From contig SCUD01000140.1 in assembly GCA_004297335.1 (NCBI GenBank), forward strand, positions 1-64,000: a stretch of DNA of 64,000 nucleotides, in the 5' to 3' direction. The notes beneath the pieces were generated by a model, which was given only the letters and a program-made list of their open reading frames with translations, was not told the origin of the DNA and did not search any database. The translations under genes and the position numbers were made by a program. This DNA is from Gammaproteobacteria bacterium. Lineage in GTDB: Bacteria > Pseudomonadota > Gammaproteobacteria > Steroidobacterales > Steroidobacteraceae. Positions 48,501 through 56,454 of the stretch are shown here, piece after piece; the stretch's first letter is position 1, and the number at the start of each line of letters is the position of its first letter.

Positions 48501-49815
48501 ATATTGATAAGCCGGTAAGAAGCCCTGCACTCGGATCGAAGTTGACGGTAATGGCCACGTGCAATTGCGGCCATGGTGCCAGGCTTGCCAAAACCGCCGT
48601 ACTGTCGACCGTTGTCGTTGATGCGATCAATGCTTGAGCACGCGCCGGGATACGACTGCGCTCCTTCTTGAGATGGCTGTGTTGTTGAAAAGCCGGATGT
48701 GCCGACGGTGCACTTGCGGCGCTCGCCGTATTCTGAATCGCGTTAATTTGGAGCGTCTTTCTTGCACCGCGAGTCATACCGGCGATCTGACTCAGATGGC
48801 CCGTCAATTTTGCTGCGGGGTAGCAATAGTGTGTTGGTTGTGCAGCAATTTTCGCTTTGTCCTTCGGGTTTGCCCATTTTTCGTGCCCGAGCCAGTCACA
48901 CGAGCTACAGCGGCCATCGACGTGCCATTCCAGATCTTGCCAGCCATTAGCTGATGCATCACCGATGGTGATAACTCGAAGCAAGTCCTCCCTGAAGAAA
49001 TGGAGCACCGTTGGCAAATAGAAACGAAGGTTGGCATCCTCGCTGTCGGCAATAAGCGCATCAAGATATTGAACCGAGGTTGCGGTCGTCGTCCCAGTCA
49101 TTAATGCATCGAGCGCTGACTGCCCTTGCTTGAAGCGAGTCCACAAATAGCTGCGTATCGTTACGAAGTATTTATTCTGTAACCCTTGGCCAGCGATCCA
49201 GTTAGCCAAGAAAATGGCGTAAAGCGCGACTTCTGCCGAATAGCTCGGGTTTGCTTCGCTCGTATGCTTAACATCAATGATGCTCAGTGCGTGACGCGTC
49301 TCTGTAGTGATGTCAATGGGTCTGCGACAGCCGTTTGCACCGACTTCTTCATCATCGACTACAGCCTGGCGCACAACAATGATGTCTGGAATGAGTCCAG
49401 CAATTGGAGGCACCTGAGCGGTTTGCACTGCATCAAGACCAATGTTCGTCAAGACCGTGTTCTGAAAGGTCGAAGGGTCGAATTTCCCTTGCAAGAGGAT
49501 TGAAGGGAGTGTTGTAACCTTGCCAAGCAGCGTGGCGAGCGGAGCCTTAACCGGCTTGGTCCCTCCCTTGTCGGGCTGATATATAACCAAGCTGCCGAAC
49601 GCCTGTATCAATTGATCATTGCGTTCATCCTCAAAGTCCCGTCCTGCCGTTTGCAGAACGCCAATTCCTGGTCGCGCCTGCAACGGAACCGGCATGCTGT
49701 GTGTCGCAAGCTCTGAGTCCTCATGCAAGGACAGGTAGAGCTCTCGATCACACTTTGTCCGGAGGAACATGGACAGGGCGCTTTTGGAGATCCTTTTTTT
49801 TGCAATGCTCGGCAT
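45562..49815 (-). CDS. RecB-like nuclease + SF1 (Upf1/Dna2-like) helicase fusion, 1417 aa
   Basis: N-terminal 'KRISKSALSMFLRTKCDRELYL' and 'LSIIDVKHTSEANPSYSAEVALYAIFL'; helicase 'LTIIWGPPGTGKTQTLAG', 'VVIVDESSQVQLTTA', 'VEKFQGGQRHTIVV', 'NVAISRAMAKCLVIM'. Confidence 0.9.
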   Translation of the reverse strand: MPSIAKKRISKSALSMFLRTKCDRELYLSLHEDSELATHSMPVPLQARPGIGVLQTAGRDFEDERNDQLIQAFGSLVIYQPDKGGTKPVKAPLATLLGKVTTLPSILLQGKFDPSTFQNTVLTNIGLDAVQTAQVPPIAGLIPDIIVVRQAVVDDEEVGANGCRRPIDITTETRHALSIIDVKHTSEANPSYSAEVALYAIFLANWIAGQGLQNKYFVTIRSYLWTRFKQGQSALDALMTGTTTATSVQYLDALIADSEDANLRFYLPTVLHFFREDLLRVITIGDASANGWQDLEWHVDGRCSSCDWLGHEKWANPKDKAKIAAQPTHYCYPAAKLTGHLSQIAGMTRGARKTLQINAIQNTASAASAPSAHPAFQQHSHLKKERSRIPARAQALIASTTTVDSTAVLASLAPWPQLHVAITVNFDPSAGLLTGLSIFGRATAYVSGQTPRQFATKCFVVDQKSLADEWVALEGLLSTLSDMVDQAEAFVRAAGKTPLTAQVAFWEKRQFEELCGAMGRHLPRVLNLTNRKTKALAWLFPADELIEKPEGAVSPCVVFVDEIVRRVIFAPTPHVITLFDTAETYYSGPGPVRQGDAFYREFLTNGIPRERIYEIWSSVTTIKRGSVTVPRNTVIQEFGNALDKQCRALNSVVEKLRTDFRGQLKANAPKLTLSIPQGARDVAFDSKLWVWWEELQYHTRKLESHQRLALDSEALEASYEAVRLTNGNPTGLTNEYVFDVLAGSTEAKLDDSEGYLALGKEGNPGLPLQRARDIIATGAPAYSGSDQTLTTPLWSALSVTLVSFDRGTRKAILKLSNWREPAFFPYLLANSTIDLMNDIFITKGQGSFKWYEKARGILTDVGNPSIAVADSNAAVAMGARAPRAGTDTVTPLARVLWAADSVQGTSVVASTQAASVAAYARSMHNLNSSQTDAVAHAAEKGLTIIWGPPGTGKTQTLAGCIHGLVHDAVQSGQPLKVLVAGPTYKAVEELIGRVVSSLGNDTTCPAEVFIGYSSSQSPRSFAATSTHLRVESFNLHQSNQETQDCLSSLAKTDVVTIVATSTMQSYKLSEWTCGRHVGPVFDVVIVDESSQVQLTTAISPLATLKEDSRLIIAGDHLQMPPIMALEPPVGAEYLVGSIQKYLLTRPFAGKINTCPLEENYRSAEEIVAFARTIGYRATLQASNPATALHLLAAVPTPTTGFPSSLPWSSLWPQILDADKKVLTLLHDDDLSSQSNSFEAKIVAALTWCLRHTVSAELDGRGSVSHLSPTHDQFWGQCIGIVTPHRAQRALVVRELRAIFPGDPPDLIDSAVDTVEKFQGGQRHTIVVTFGVGDADVIMGEEAFLMQLERTNVAISRAMAKCLVIMPMTLAGHVPQDKKALETAHAIKDYVDEFCNHEIADQIMSGATSKQAKLRYHR

Positions 49816-49931
49816 AAAGTCTATTTCCAGAAAAACTTGACGAATTGCATGTGATCGATGAAGTAGCAGTGTTGATCATCTGCGTCTGCCGAATTACATC
49901 GCGGCTAAACTCACTCAGCACTGTCTACACA

Positions 49932-52034
49932 TCACGCCCGAAAGATGTCCACTTTGGTCTCCAAGCATTTCCGTAGGCTCAGATCGTTTGCCCCTACCTC
50001 GAACCAACCCCCCGGCTTCTGATAGAAGTCCAGGCCGCGACCGATCTTGATAATCCAGCCGTTGTCGAGGCGGATTTCGCGGTCATGGATGTTGGGGTTG
50101 AGTTTCACTTCTAGCTCAACATCCAGTTCCAGGAGACTCTGTTTAAGCTCGTCGAGCTTCTCGGCGATGTCGGCCAGCTGGGTCTTGTCGTCATAACCGG
50201 TGATTAGGCTTATCTTCTTCACCGTGCCGGTCTTCAACACCGTTTCGCAGAAGCGCACGAAGTTCTGAATCTGATGCTGCAGCCGAATGTACGGGTCCTC
50301 GATCACGACCGATTTGGCACCCTGCAGATAGGGACCCATGATCGACTCGTAGCTGTAACCGGTGTCGCCATACAGGATGCTGAAATGCTGTTCCTTGAGC
50401 TCCACTGCTGGTGGCTCAACCACCGCTGGTGTCGGCGCAATCGGCGACGAGGTCACTGAAGGTTCTACCGCAGTAACTGGCGCCTGCTGCACGGCGGGCT
50501 GCGCGTCGACTGCCTCGCTGGGCTGCTCACTCGCCTGGCTTAAACGACGACGAGCCGGCTGTTGTGTTGCCGCCGCATCCTTCGATTCCGGGCAGAACAC
50601 CACCACTTCCTCACCGCTGACCTTGAAGTAGGACAGATTGATGCGCGCAAACTCGTCGTCCGGCTTGCGCTTGTTCATCTGCTCCTTGACGCGACGGCGG
50701 CACTCGGTCGCGTAGGCCACGTATTCTTCGAACTCGTCGTCGGTCGGTGGTCCGTTCGGGTGCAGGATCTTCAAGAACGCGCAGACAGTCTTTTTGATGC
50801 CTTTTTCGTCGCGCCCCTCGATGGCTTTGCCGAGCCGAATACGCTTGCTAACTTCCTCATATCGGTTCGTGTGCTTGAACTGGTAGTGGAAGGCCTCTGC
50901 CAGGTAATCAGTGATGAACCCGTAGTTGCTGGTCAGGAACTCACTGCTGTTCTTGGGCATTTCCCAGCCGGGGATATAGGCTGCAAAGCGATCCATCACA
51001 GCAAGATCGAGCTCTGGCGGCAACGGCTGGAACAAGTCGAACTCGTTGGAGTGCACCACCTGCTGCACCGACACATCTATGTTGCCAACGAAGCTCAGAC
51101 TGGCGTCGGCGATGACCTCGGCGCCGCGCGAGAAGCGGCCATTGGCCATGAAGTCTTTCATGATCTGGATGGTGTCCGGATCGCGCACTTTGATCCCGCC
51201 GACCTCGTCGAAGGCTACAGTGTCCCAATAGCCGACCAGGCCAACCTTGCGGCGCGCGTTGTTGTAGAACAGCGTGGCCTTGGTCGCTTGGCCGCCCGAG
51301 ATCAGCGTGGCATAGGGTGAGAACTCGCTAAAGAAGTAGGACTTGCCGGTACCGCGTGGACCCAATTCGATGTAGTTGTAATTGGGCTCCACCAAGGCTG
51401 CCAGACGAGCGATAAAGTGCATCTGCACGCGTTTCGAAAGCTTGCTTGGCTCCAAACCAACTGAACGCAAAACCGCTTCGACCCACTCGTCGCGTGTGAA
51501 TGCTGCCCGACCTTCGGTGTAGCGCTCGAAGTCGAAGCGTGAGAGCTGAATGGGCCGCAGATCCTCGATCGAGAACGCGTAGTCGTCCTCATCGATGTCG
51601 TTGTGCGCCAGTGTGACTTCTGCCCAAATGCCACCTTCCAGCAGCCTGTCGTTGTCACGGTAGAACTTCTCGCCAATCGCAATGCGCTGCGAGTTGAAAT
51701 TCTCCAGGGATGCCCAGTGCCGCTTCTCTTTCTCGACATAGCGGACGTGAACCTTGTCGATGAACCGGTGCTTGCCCTTGGTGGCCACCTTGGACTGCGC
51801 GGCATTGGCCTCGTCCGGCTTAACGTAGTTCTCCTGCAGTGAAGACAGCACGGCCTCCATACCGGCATCCATCTCTGCCTGGTCGTTGCTGGCGCAATAC
51901 TTGGCGAGTAGGAATTCCAGGACGAACGTCGGGACGTTGGTGCCTTTCTTGATTCGATGCAGCAAGTCCTTACGCAGCACTTTGCCGTCGAATGTGGCGT
52001 TTAGCTTTTGGTCCAGTTCGTCCATAGGGCTCAT
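49932..52034 (-). CDS. brxL: BREX protein BrxL (ATPase core) with MIT_C/PLD-like C-terminus
   Basis: 'LDQKLNATFDGKVLRKDLLHRIKKGTNVPTFVLEFLLAKYCAS...YNYIELGPRGTGKSYFFSEFSPY' is BrxL-like; the C-terminus 'FSILYGDTGYSYESIMGPYLQGAKSVVIEDPYIR...HDREIRLDNGWIIKIGRGLDFYQKP' is not Lon. Confidence 0.9.
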   Translation of the reverse strand: MSPMDELDQKLNATFDGKVLRKDLLHRIKKGTNVPTFVLEFLLAKYCASNDQAEMDAGMEAVLSSLQENYVKPDEANAAQSKVATKGKHRFIDKVHVRYVEKEKRHWASLENFNSQRIAIGEKFYRDNDRLLEGGIWAEVTLAHNDIDEDDYAFSIEDLRPIQLSRFDFERYTEGRAAFTRDEWVEAVLRSVGLEPSKLSKRVQMHFIARLAALVEPNYNYIELGPRGTGKSYFFSEFSPYATLISGGQATKATLFYNNARRKVGLVGYWDTVAFDEVGGIKVRDPDTIQIMKDFMANGRFSRGAEVIADASLSFVGNIDVSVQQVVHSNEFDLFQPLPPELDLAVMDRFAAYIPGWEMPKNSSEFLTSNYGFITDYLAEAFHYQFKHTNRYEEVSKRIRLGKAIEGRDEKGIKKTVCAFLKILHPNGPPTDDEFEEYVAYATECRRRVKEQMNKRKPDDEFARINLSYFKVSGEEVVVFCPESKDAAATQQPARRRLSQASEQPSEAVDAQPAVQQAPVTAVEPSVTSSPIAPTPAVVEPPAVELKEQHFSILYGDTGYSYESIMGPYLQGAKSVVIEDPYIRLQHQIQNFVRFCETVLKTGTVKKISLITGYDDKTQLADIAEKLDELKQSLLELDVELEVKLNPNIHDREIRLDNGWIIKIGRGLDFYQKPGGWFEVGANDLSLRKCLETKVDIFRA

Positions 52035-54559
52035 TCCGTATAGTCGGTTTCAATCGCAAGCGCGCTGTACGTAGCGAGCGTGGTGGGGTTCAACGCCTTG
52101 ACCGAGAACTTGCCTCGGAACTCGTCATCCATGCGCAACGCGATTTGCTTGCGCTGGCCTGGCATCAGGGTCACTGTCCTGGTCGCAGGGTTCACATCCC
52201 CGCCTGGGCGCGGCTCACCCACTACGTTGCCCTTGCTGTCCTGCGCTTCCAGCAGGATCTCCACGCTCATGTCTTGCGAGAACATGTCGTCGGCCACCAG
52301 TATCACTTCGATGACCGGCAACCGCGTAGTGATTCGTTTGGCGCCGTTCTTGTAGCTCAGTTCCACCACCACCTTGCGTAATTCCGCATGGGCGACGGTA
52401 TCCAGCCGCGCGACCAGCACCGGCACAACAGCTTCCGCCAGGGATGCCCCACCGTGGAAATATAGATGCCCCGCGCGATACGGAGCCATGCTGCGCGGTA
52501 GCGCCACTTGGGTGAAATCTCCGCGAATGCCGAGCTTTTCTGCGCTGACGACCAGGCTGTGTCCATCTGCCGTGCCGTCGCCCAGCATCATCCGGTCATG
52601 CGCATTCACGGGCCACTTCCCCTGCGGCTTGACGCACACATCGCCTGCCTCCGCTTGTGCGTTCAGGAAGAAGCCATGGTCTGTGACGATCACCGCTTCC
52701 TTGAAGCCCATGCCGCGCAGCTTGTGCAGTGCGACACGGATCAGCTTCAGCGTGCCAGGGATCAGCCCAAGCGTTGTCTCGGGGTTGCTTTCCAGTTGGC
52801 TGTCGATTTCCGTGGAGCGCAGCACCAGCAGGTCGACGGTCTCCGCGATCTTCGGCTTGCCACGCACAAAATCGTTGAGCGGCATTTCAGCGAAGCGATC
52901 CCCATACCGCTTGGCCAGCACATTCATGCGCTGCGGGACATTGCCCACAGGCGCCCCCGCCAGCTTAGGTAGGAGTGACTCGTTCTCCAGCGCCAGGGTC
53001 AAGCCCGTGCGTGCACCAGGCAGCAAGCTCGCCATACCCACCAGGGTGATGGTCGGCAGCTGTGCATAGGCCGCTTGCAGCTCGACCGGCCCATCCTCCG
53101 CCAGCAGTTTTTCGAGGGCCACGCCCAATTCGTAGCGCAGGGCATCCACCATCAGATAGGCCACCTTCCGGCCATTTTCCTTGAGGCGATCCGCCACCAG
53201 GCGATCAAAGGCATCGGCGTTGGCCAGGCGCCCGGTGGGCGGCCAACCAGCGGTCTCGACGTGCTTCACGAACACGCCCTGGACCTTTTCGGCCAAGCGC
53301 CGATAGCGCGCCCGCGCCTGGCTGATCACTTCATGCATCAACCCGTGCTGGTCGAGGAAGTCGCCTGCGGCTTGCTCAAACTCGCGCTGCAGGCGGTCAG
53401 CCTCGCGCAGGCTGCCCAGGTAGAAATCGATCAGGTCCGCTTGAGAGCGAGCGTAGTCTGGCAACTGGCGTTCAAAATCTTCGCAGGCCTCAACCAGACT
53501 CAGGCCGGAGCGCACCAACTCCCACTGTGCCTGGCTTTCGCCCTTGCCGAGCCATACCGAGCTCTTATGGCGGGTCAGCACCCGGCGTGTGGCATCGGTG
53601 TCGCCACTGACAATGCCCTTGATCGCCGTGCGCAGGAAAGTCCGCTCTTCGAAGGGGAAGGTATCGCGCTCGCCCAGGTCTTCAATCGCCCCGCACAGAT
53701 CGGTCAGGTTGAGCTCCGCCTCGATGGCTTCGGCCCGCTCGATGTAGACCGCGCGTGACTTGGGGTCGCTGCGCAGTCGGTCGCACACATCCTCGACGAT
53801 CGGTCTGGCTTCCATCGGTGCATGCGGCACCCCTTTCAGGGTCTCTGGCAGCGCCACCGGCAAATCGAACACGAACTCGCTGAACAGCGCATAGCGCCAC
53901 AGCTCGTCCGCCAGCGCGGACCACGTCTTGCCGCGCGTCTTCACGCTCAGACCCAAGGTGGCGCGTAGGAAGTCGCGCGCTTCTTGCGACCAACCTTCTT
54001 GCACTTTGAGCGCTTCGGTCTGGCTGAGGCTGGGCGCAAGCAGCGCGGCCAGAATCTCCCTGCCCGACTCCACCCGCAGAGTGGCTCGCAACTGGGGCCA
54101 GCTCACGCCACCGCCGATGGCGTCGATCACCGCGAAGGTCGGCCCGGAAGGAGATCCGGCAAACACTTGGCGGATCTCGGTCGCATGATCCGGCCTGGCA
54201 CGCAGGCAAAGGCTCAGGTATTCGTCGCCATCGTCTTGTGGGAACACCGCGCCGCATTCTGCGTACAGGGCGAATGGGTCAGCCTGCTTTTGCTCGTCGG
54301 TTTCGGGTCGCTTGGTGGACACGTAGATCAGCACACCTTCCAGAGGCGCCTTGGGTTGCCCTACTTCGCGCAGTGCCAGCAGTGCCGCCTCCCGGCTTTC
54401 AATGCTGCTTTCAGATGTGTCAATGACGCGCACCTTGTCGGCCGCCAAGTCGAAACACTGTTCGCGGTAGCGCTTATCAACGTCATACACCACCAATGCG
54501 CCGGCCTGCTTCAAGCGCGGCCGCAGCACGTTCTCACGGACAAATTCAGCAATACTCAT
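52031..54559 (-). CDS. pglZ: BREX phosphatase-like PglZ
   Basis: 'VAYLMVDALRYELGVALEKLL...AQLPTITLVGMASLLPGA' PglZ core; 4-nt overlap with brxL. Confidence 0.93.
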   Translation of the reverse strand: MSIAEFVRENVLRPRLKQAGALVVYDVDKRYREQCFDLAADKVRVIDTSESSIESREAALLALREVGQPKAPLEGVLIYVSTKRPETDEQKQADPFALYAECGAVFPQDDGDEYLSLCLRARPDHATEIRQVFAGSPSGPTFAVIDAIGGGVSWPQLRATLRVESGREILAALLAPSLSQTEALKVQEGWSQEARDFLRATLGLSVKTRGKTWSALADELWRYALFSEFVFDLPVALPETLKGVPHAPMEARPIVEDVCDRLRSDPKSRAVYIERAEAIEAELNLTDLCGAIEDLGERDTFPFEERTFLRTAIKGIVSGDTDATRRVLTRHKSSVWLGKGESQAQWELVRSGLSLVEACEDFERQLPDYARSQADLIDFYLGSLREADRLQREFEQAAGDFLDQHGLMHEVISQARARYRRLAEKVQGVFVKHVETAGWPPTGRLANADAFDRLVADRLKENGRKVAYLMVDALRYELGVALEKLLAEDGPVELQAAYAQLPTITLVGMASLLPGARTGLTLALENESLLPKLAGAPVGNVPQRMNVLAKRYGDRFAEMPLNDFVRGKPKIAETVDLLVLRSTEIDSQLESNPETTLGLIPGTLKLIRVALHKLRGMGFKEAVIVTDHGFFLNAQAEAGDVCVKPQGKWPVNAHDRMMLGDGTADGHSLVVSAEKLGIRGDFTQVALPRSMAPYRAGHLYFHGGASLAEAVVPVLVARLDTVAHAELRKVVVELSYKNGAKRITTRLPVIEVILVADDMFSQDMSVEILLEAQDSKGNVVGEPRPGGDVNPATRTVTLMPGQRKQIALRMDDEFRGKFSVKALNPTTLATYSALAIETDYTE

Positions 54560-56454
54560 TCATCACCCCCGGCCTTCTTCTTGCCGCGTGCCTTTTTCGC
54601 TTTGGCCTCGGGCTCGATGTACAAGTTCTCCAGGCCATGCGCAATGGCCAGCGACTTGTCGGTCTTGCACTTCTCGCGCACGCGCTCGGGCCAGTAGTTC
54701 ATCGCCAGGTGCGCCCAGTCGTAGTCGCCTTTTTCCAGCTTGGTCCAGGTGTCTTTGAGCACCTTCTGCCAGGGCTTGTGGCGGAACAACGGCCATAGCC
54801 GTGCCGCGCTGATCTGCACGCCGTCGTCGTGATTGGGCTTGTAGGTGGGTGCGAGATTGAGGAGGGTGTCGCGCAGCTCGCGCAGCTCTAGATCGAAGGC
54901 TTGCAGCGCCTCGAACTGCTTCTCGTCGTCGCGGGTCCGGGCAGAACCCTTGTTGCGTAGCGCCGTCACATCCGGGCCGACTTGATTGAGCTTGGGCTCG
55001 ATGAAGTCGTTGATGGCGGTGTACAACGTTTGGCTGGTGAGGCTGGGGTAGTAGACCCACAGCGTGTAGCTGCCGGATGTGGTGGACAGCGGCCAGTAAA
55101 TGGGCGCTTTGCGGCGGCTCTTGGAATAGCGCTGTAAGTGGAACGCAAAGAAATCCCGTTGTAGCCAGCGCTGCACGTCATCCGGGACGGGCGCCTCAAC
55201 GCGAGCAAGAACCTCTTCTATCAGACGTGCAAGGTCGTGCGGGTGTCCTTGGTCGTCGACCAGAATGCCCGCATGCGCATGGAAGGGTTCGGCGCCATCC
55301 GGCAACATGCCGGGGCTCTTTGGAGGTAGAGGATCAAAAGGCTCTGGCTCCACCGGTGCTGAACGCTCGCCAGTAGCCAGACGCCAGTCGAATCGACCAA
55401 AGGCGACGCCATTTGCCCAAGATAGCAGCGCATCGGTGACCGGCACTGGTGCTTCTATGCCCTCATCCTCATCATCGTCCTCGGAGTCGGGCTCTTCCCC
55501 GCCCCCGACTTCGCCCATCAGTGCGTTTCGATCAGCTTCGTCAAACTCGTAGAGTTCGAATGCCCGATCGTTAATGTGGAGCTGGATGCGCGCAAGCTCC
55601 GTCTCCATTTCAGCAGGGTCATAGGCACTAACGCGCTGCCGCAGAGCGATAGGAAGAACGAATGCGTGCGATGTCTCATCACTGGAGTCAATCTCGCGTT
55701 TTAAAGACCAAGCTCGACGACAAAGTATCGCCAATTCTGTCTTCGCCACGCTCGACATTTTGGGAACAGGGGTGCGCTGTATAACGCCTACTTCATAGGC
55801 GCCAAATGCCATCTGTAGCTGCGCGAGCCGGATGTATGGTGTAGAGACACCGATGGCAAGATAGGCCAGAAGTTCAGTTGGATCGTCTCCGGCAATAAAC
55901 GCCCCGGGACCCTTCTGCGCAAAGATGCAACCTCGAGGCATGCAGCGGAGGCCTAACCCGATTTGGCTTCTCCGGGGCCAAGTCAGCCCAGGTCGGAAGA
56001 AGAAGTCCAGTGAGGCTGGCTTCTCAAGTGGGCGATGGCTAGTTCCCTGGAAGCCGAGATAAGTCATTCGAATCGGATTCCAGGCCACAACCAAGTGCAC
56101 GTCGGAGTAAATCGGACTAAATTTTCCCCCTTTGCACAGCGGAACCCACTTCAGGTCGTTCCGCGTCGTCCCACTTACCTCCCACCAAGAGCGAATAAAG
56201 CGCTTGTCATCCCCTTGGGGGTTAGTATCGCGCGCGGTTCTATCTTCGGAGTTGAACGCTGGCAGCCGAGCAAATGTCTCCAACACCCGTTCCCCCACCC
56301 AATAGGAGAACGGTGACATTGGAACAAGCTGAAATTTCTCTGGAGCGATTTGAAAGATCAATGCGTGGCTGGCATCTGAGCGGTATGCGGTCACAGCACT
56401 TCGCAAGCTTGGTTCTTTATCTTTTTCTTCTAGTAGCCGTAAAAAAACTGTCAT
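54556..56454 (-). CDS. pglX: BREX adenine methyltransferase PglX, C-terminal ORF (specificity region)
   Basis: 632 aa; no MTase catalytic motifs; reads as the continuation of the upstream PglX N-terminal ORF. Confidence 0.85.
   Translation of the reverse strand: MTVFLRLLEEKDKEPSLRSAVTAYRSDASHALIFQIAPEKFQLVPMSPFSYWVGERVLETFARLPAFNSEDRTARDTNPQGDDKRFIRSWWEVSGTTRNDLKWVPLCKGGKFSPIYSDVHLVVAWNPIRMTYLGFQGTSHRPLEKPASLDFFFRPGLTWPRRSQIGLGLRCMPRGCIFAQKGPGAFIAGDDPTELLAYLAIGVSTPYIRLAQLQMAFGAYEVGVIQRTPVPKMSSVAKTELAILCRRAWSLKREIDSSDETSHAFVLPIALRQRVSAYDPAEMETELARIQLHINDRAFELYEFDEADRNALMGEVGGGEEPDSEDDDEDEGIEAPVPVTDALLSWANGVAFGRFDWRLATGERSAPVEPEPFDPLPPKSPGMLPDGAEPFHAHAGILVDDQGHPHDLARLIEEVLARVEAPVPDDVQRWLQRDFFAFHLQRYSKSRRKAPIYWPLSTTSGSYTLWVYYPSLTSQTLYTAINDFIEPKLNQVGPDVTALRNKGSARTRDDEKQFEALQAFDLELRELRDTLLNLAPTYKPNHDDGVQISAARLWPLFRHKPWQKVLKDTWTKLEKGDYDWAHLAMNYWPERVREKCKTDKSLAIAHGLENLYIEPEAKAKKARGKKKAGGDE

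Noticed and set aside
44403-49815. MTase and helicase-nuclease as a single operon or DISARM locus
   Set aside because: The genes are convergent (tail-to-tail, 13 nt apart), and DrmB or a PLD-type DrmC is not visible; functional linkage remains only a hypothesis.
56441-56447. A7/T7 homopolymer as phase-variation tract explaining the split pglX
   Set aside because: On the coding strand the in-frame TGA lies before the T7 tract, so changing tract length cannot join the two ORFs; the needed indel must be upstream of the TGA.
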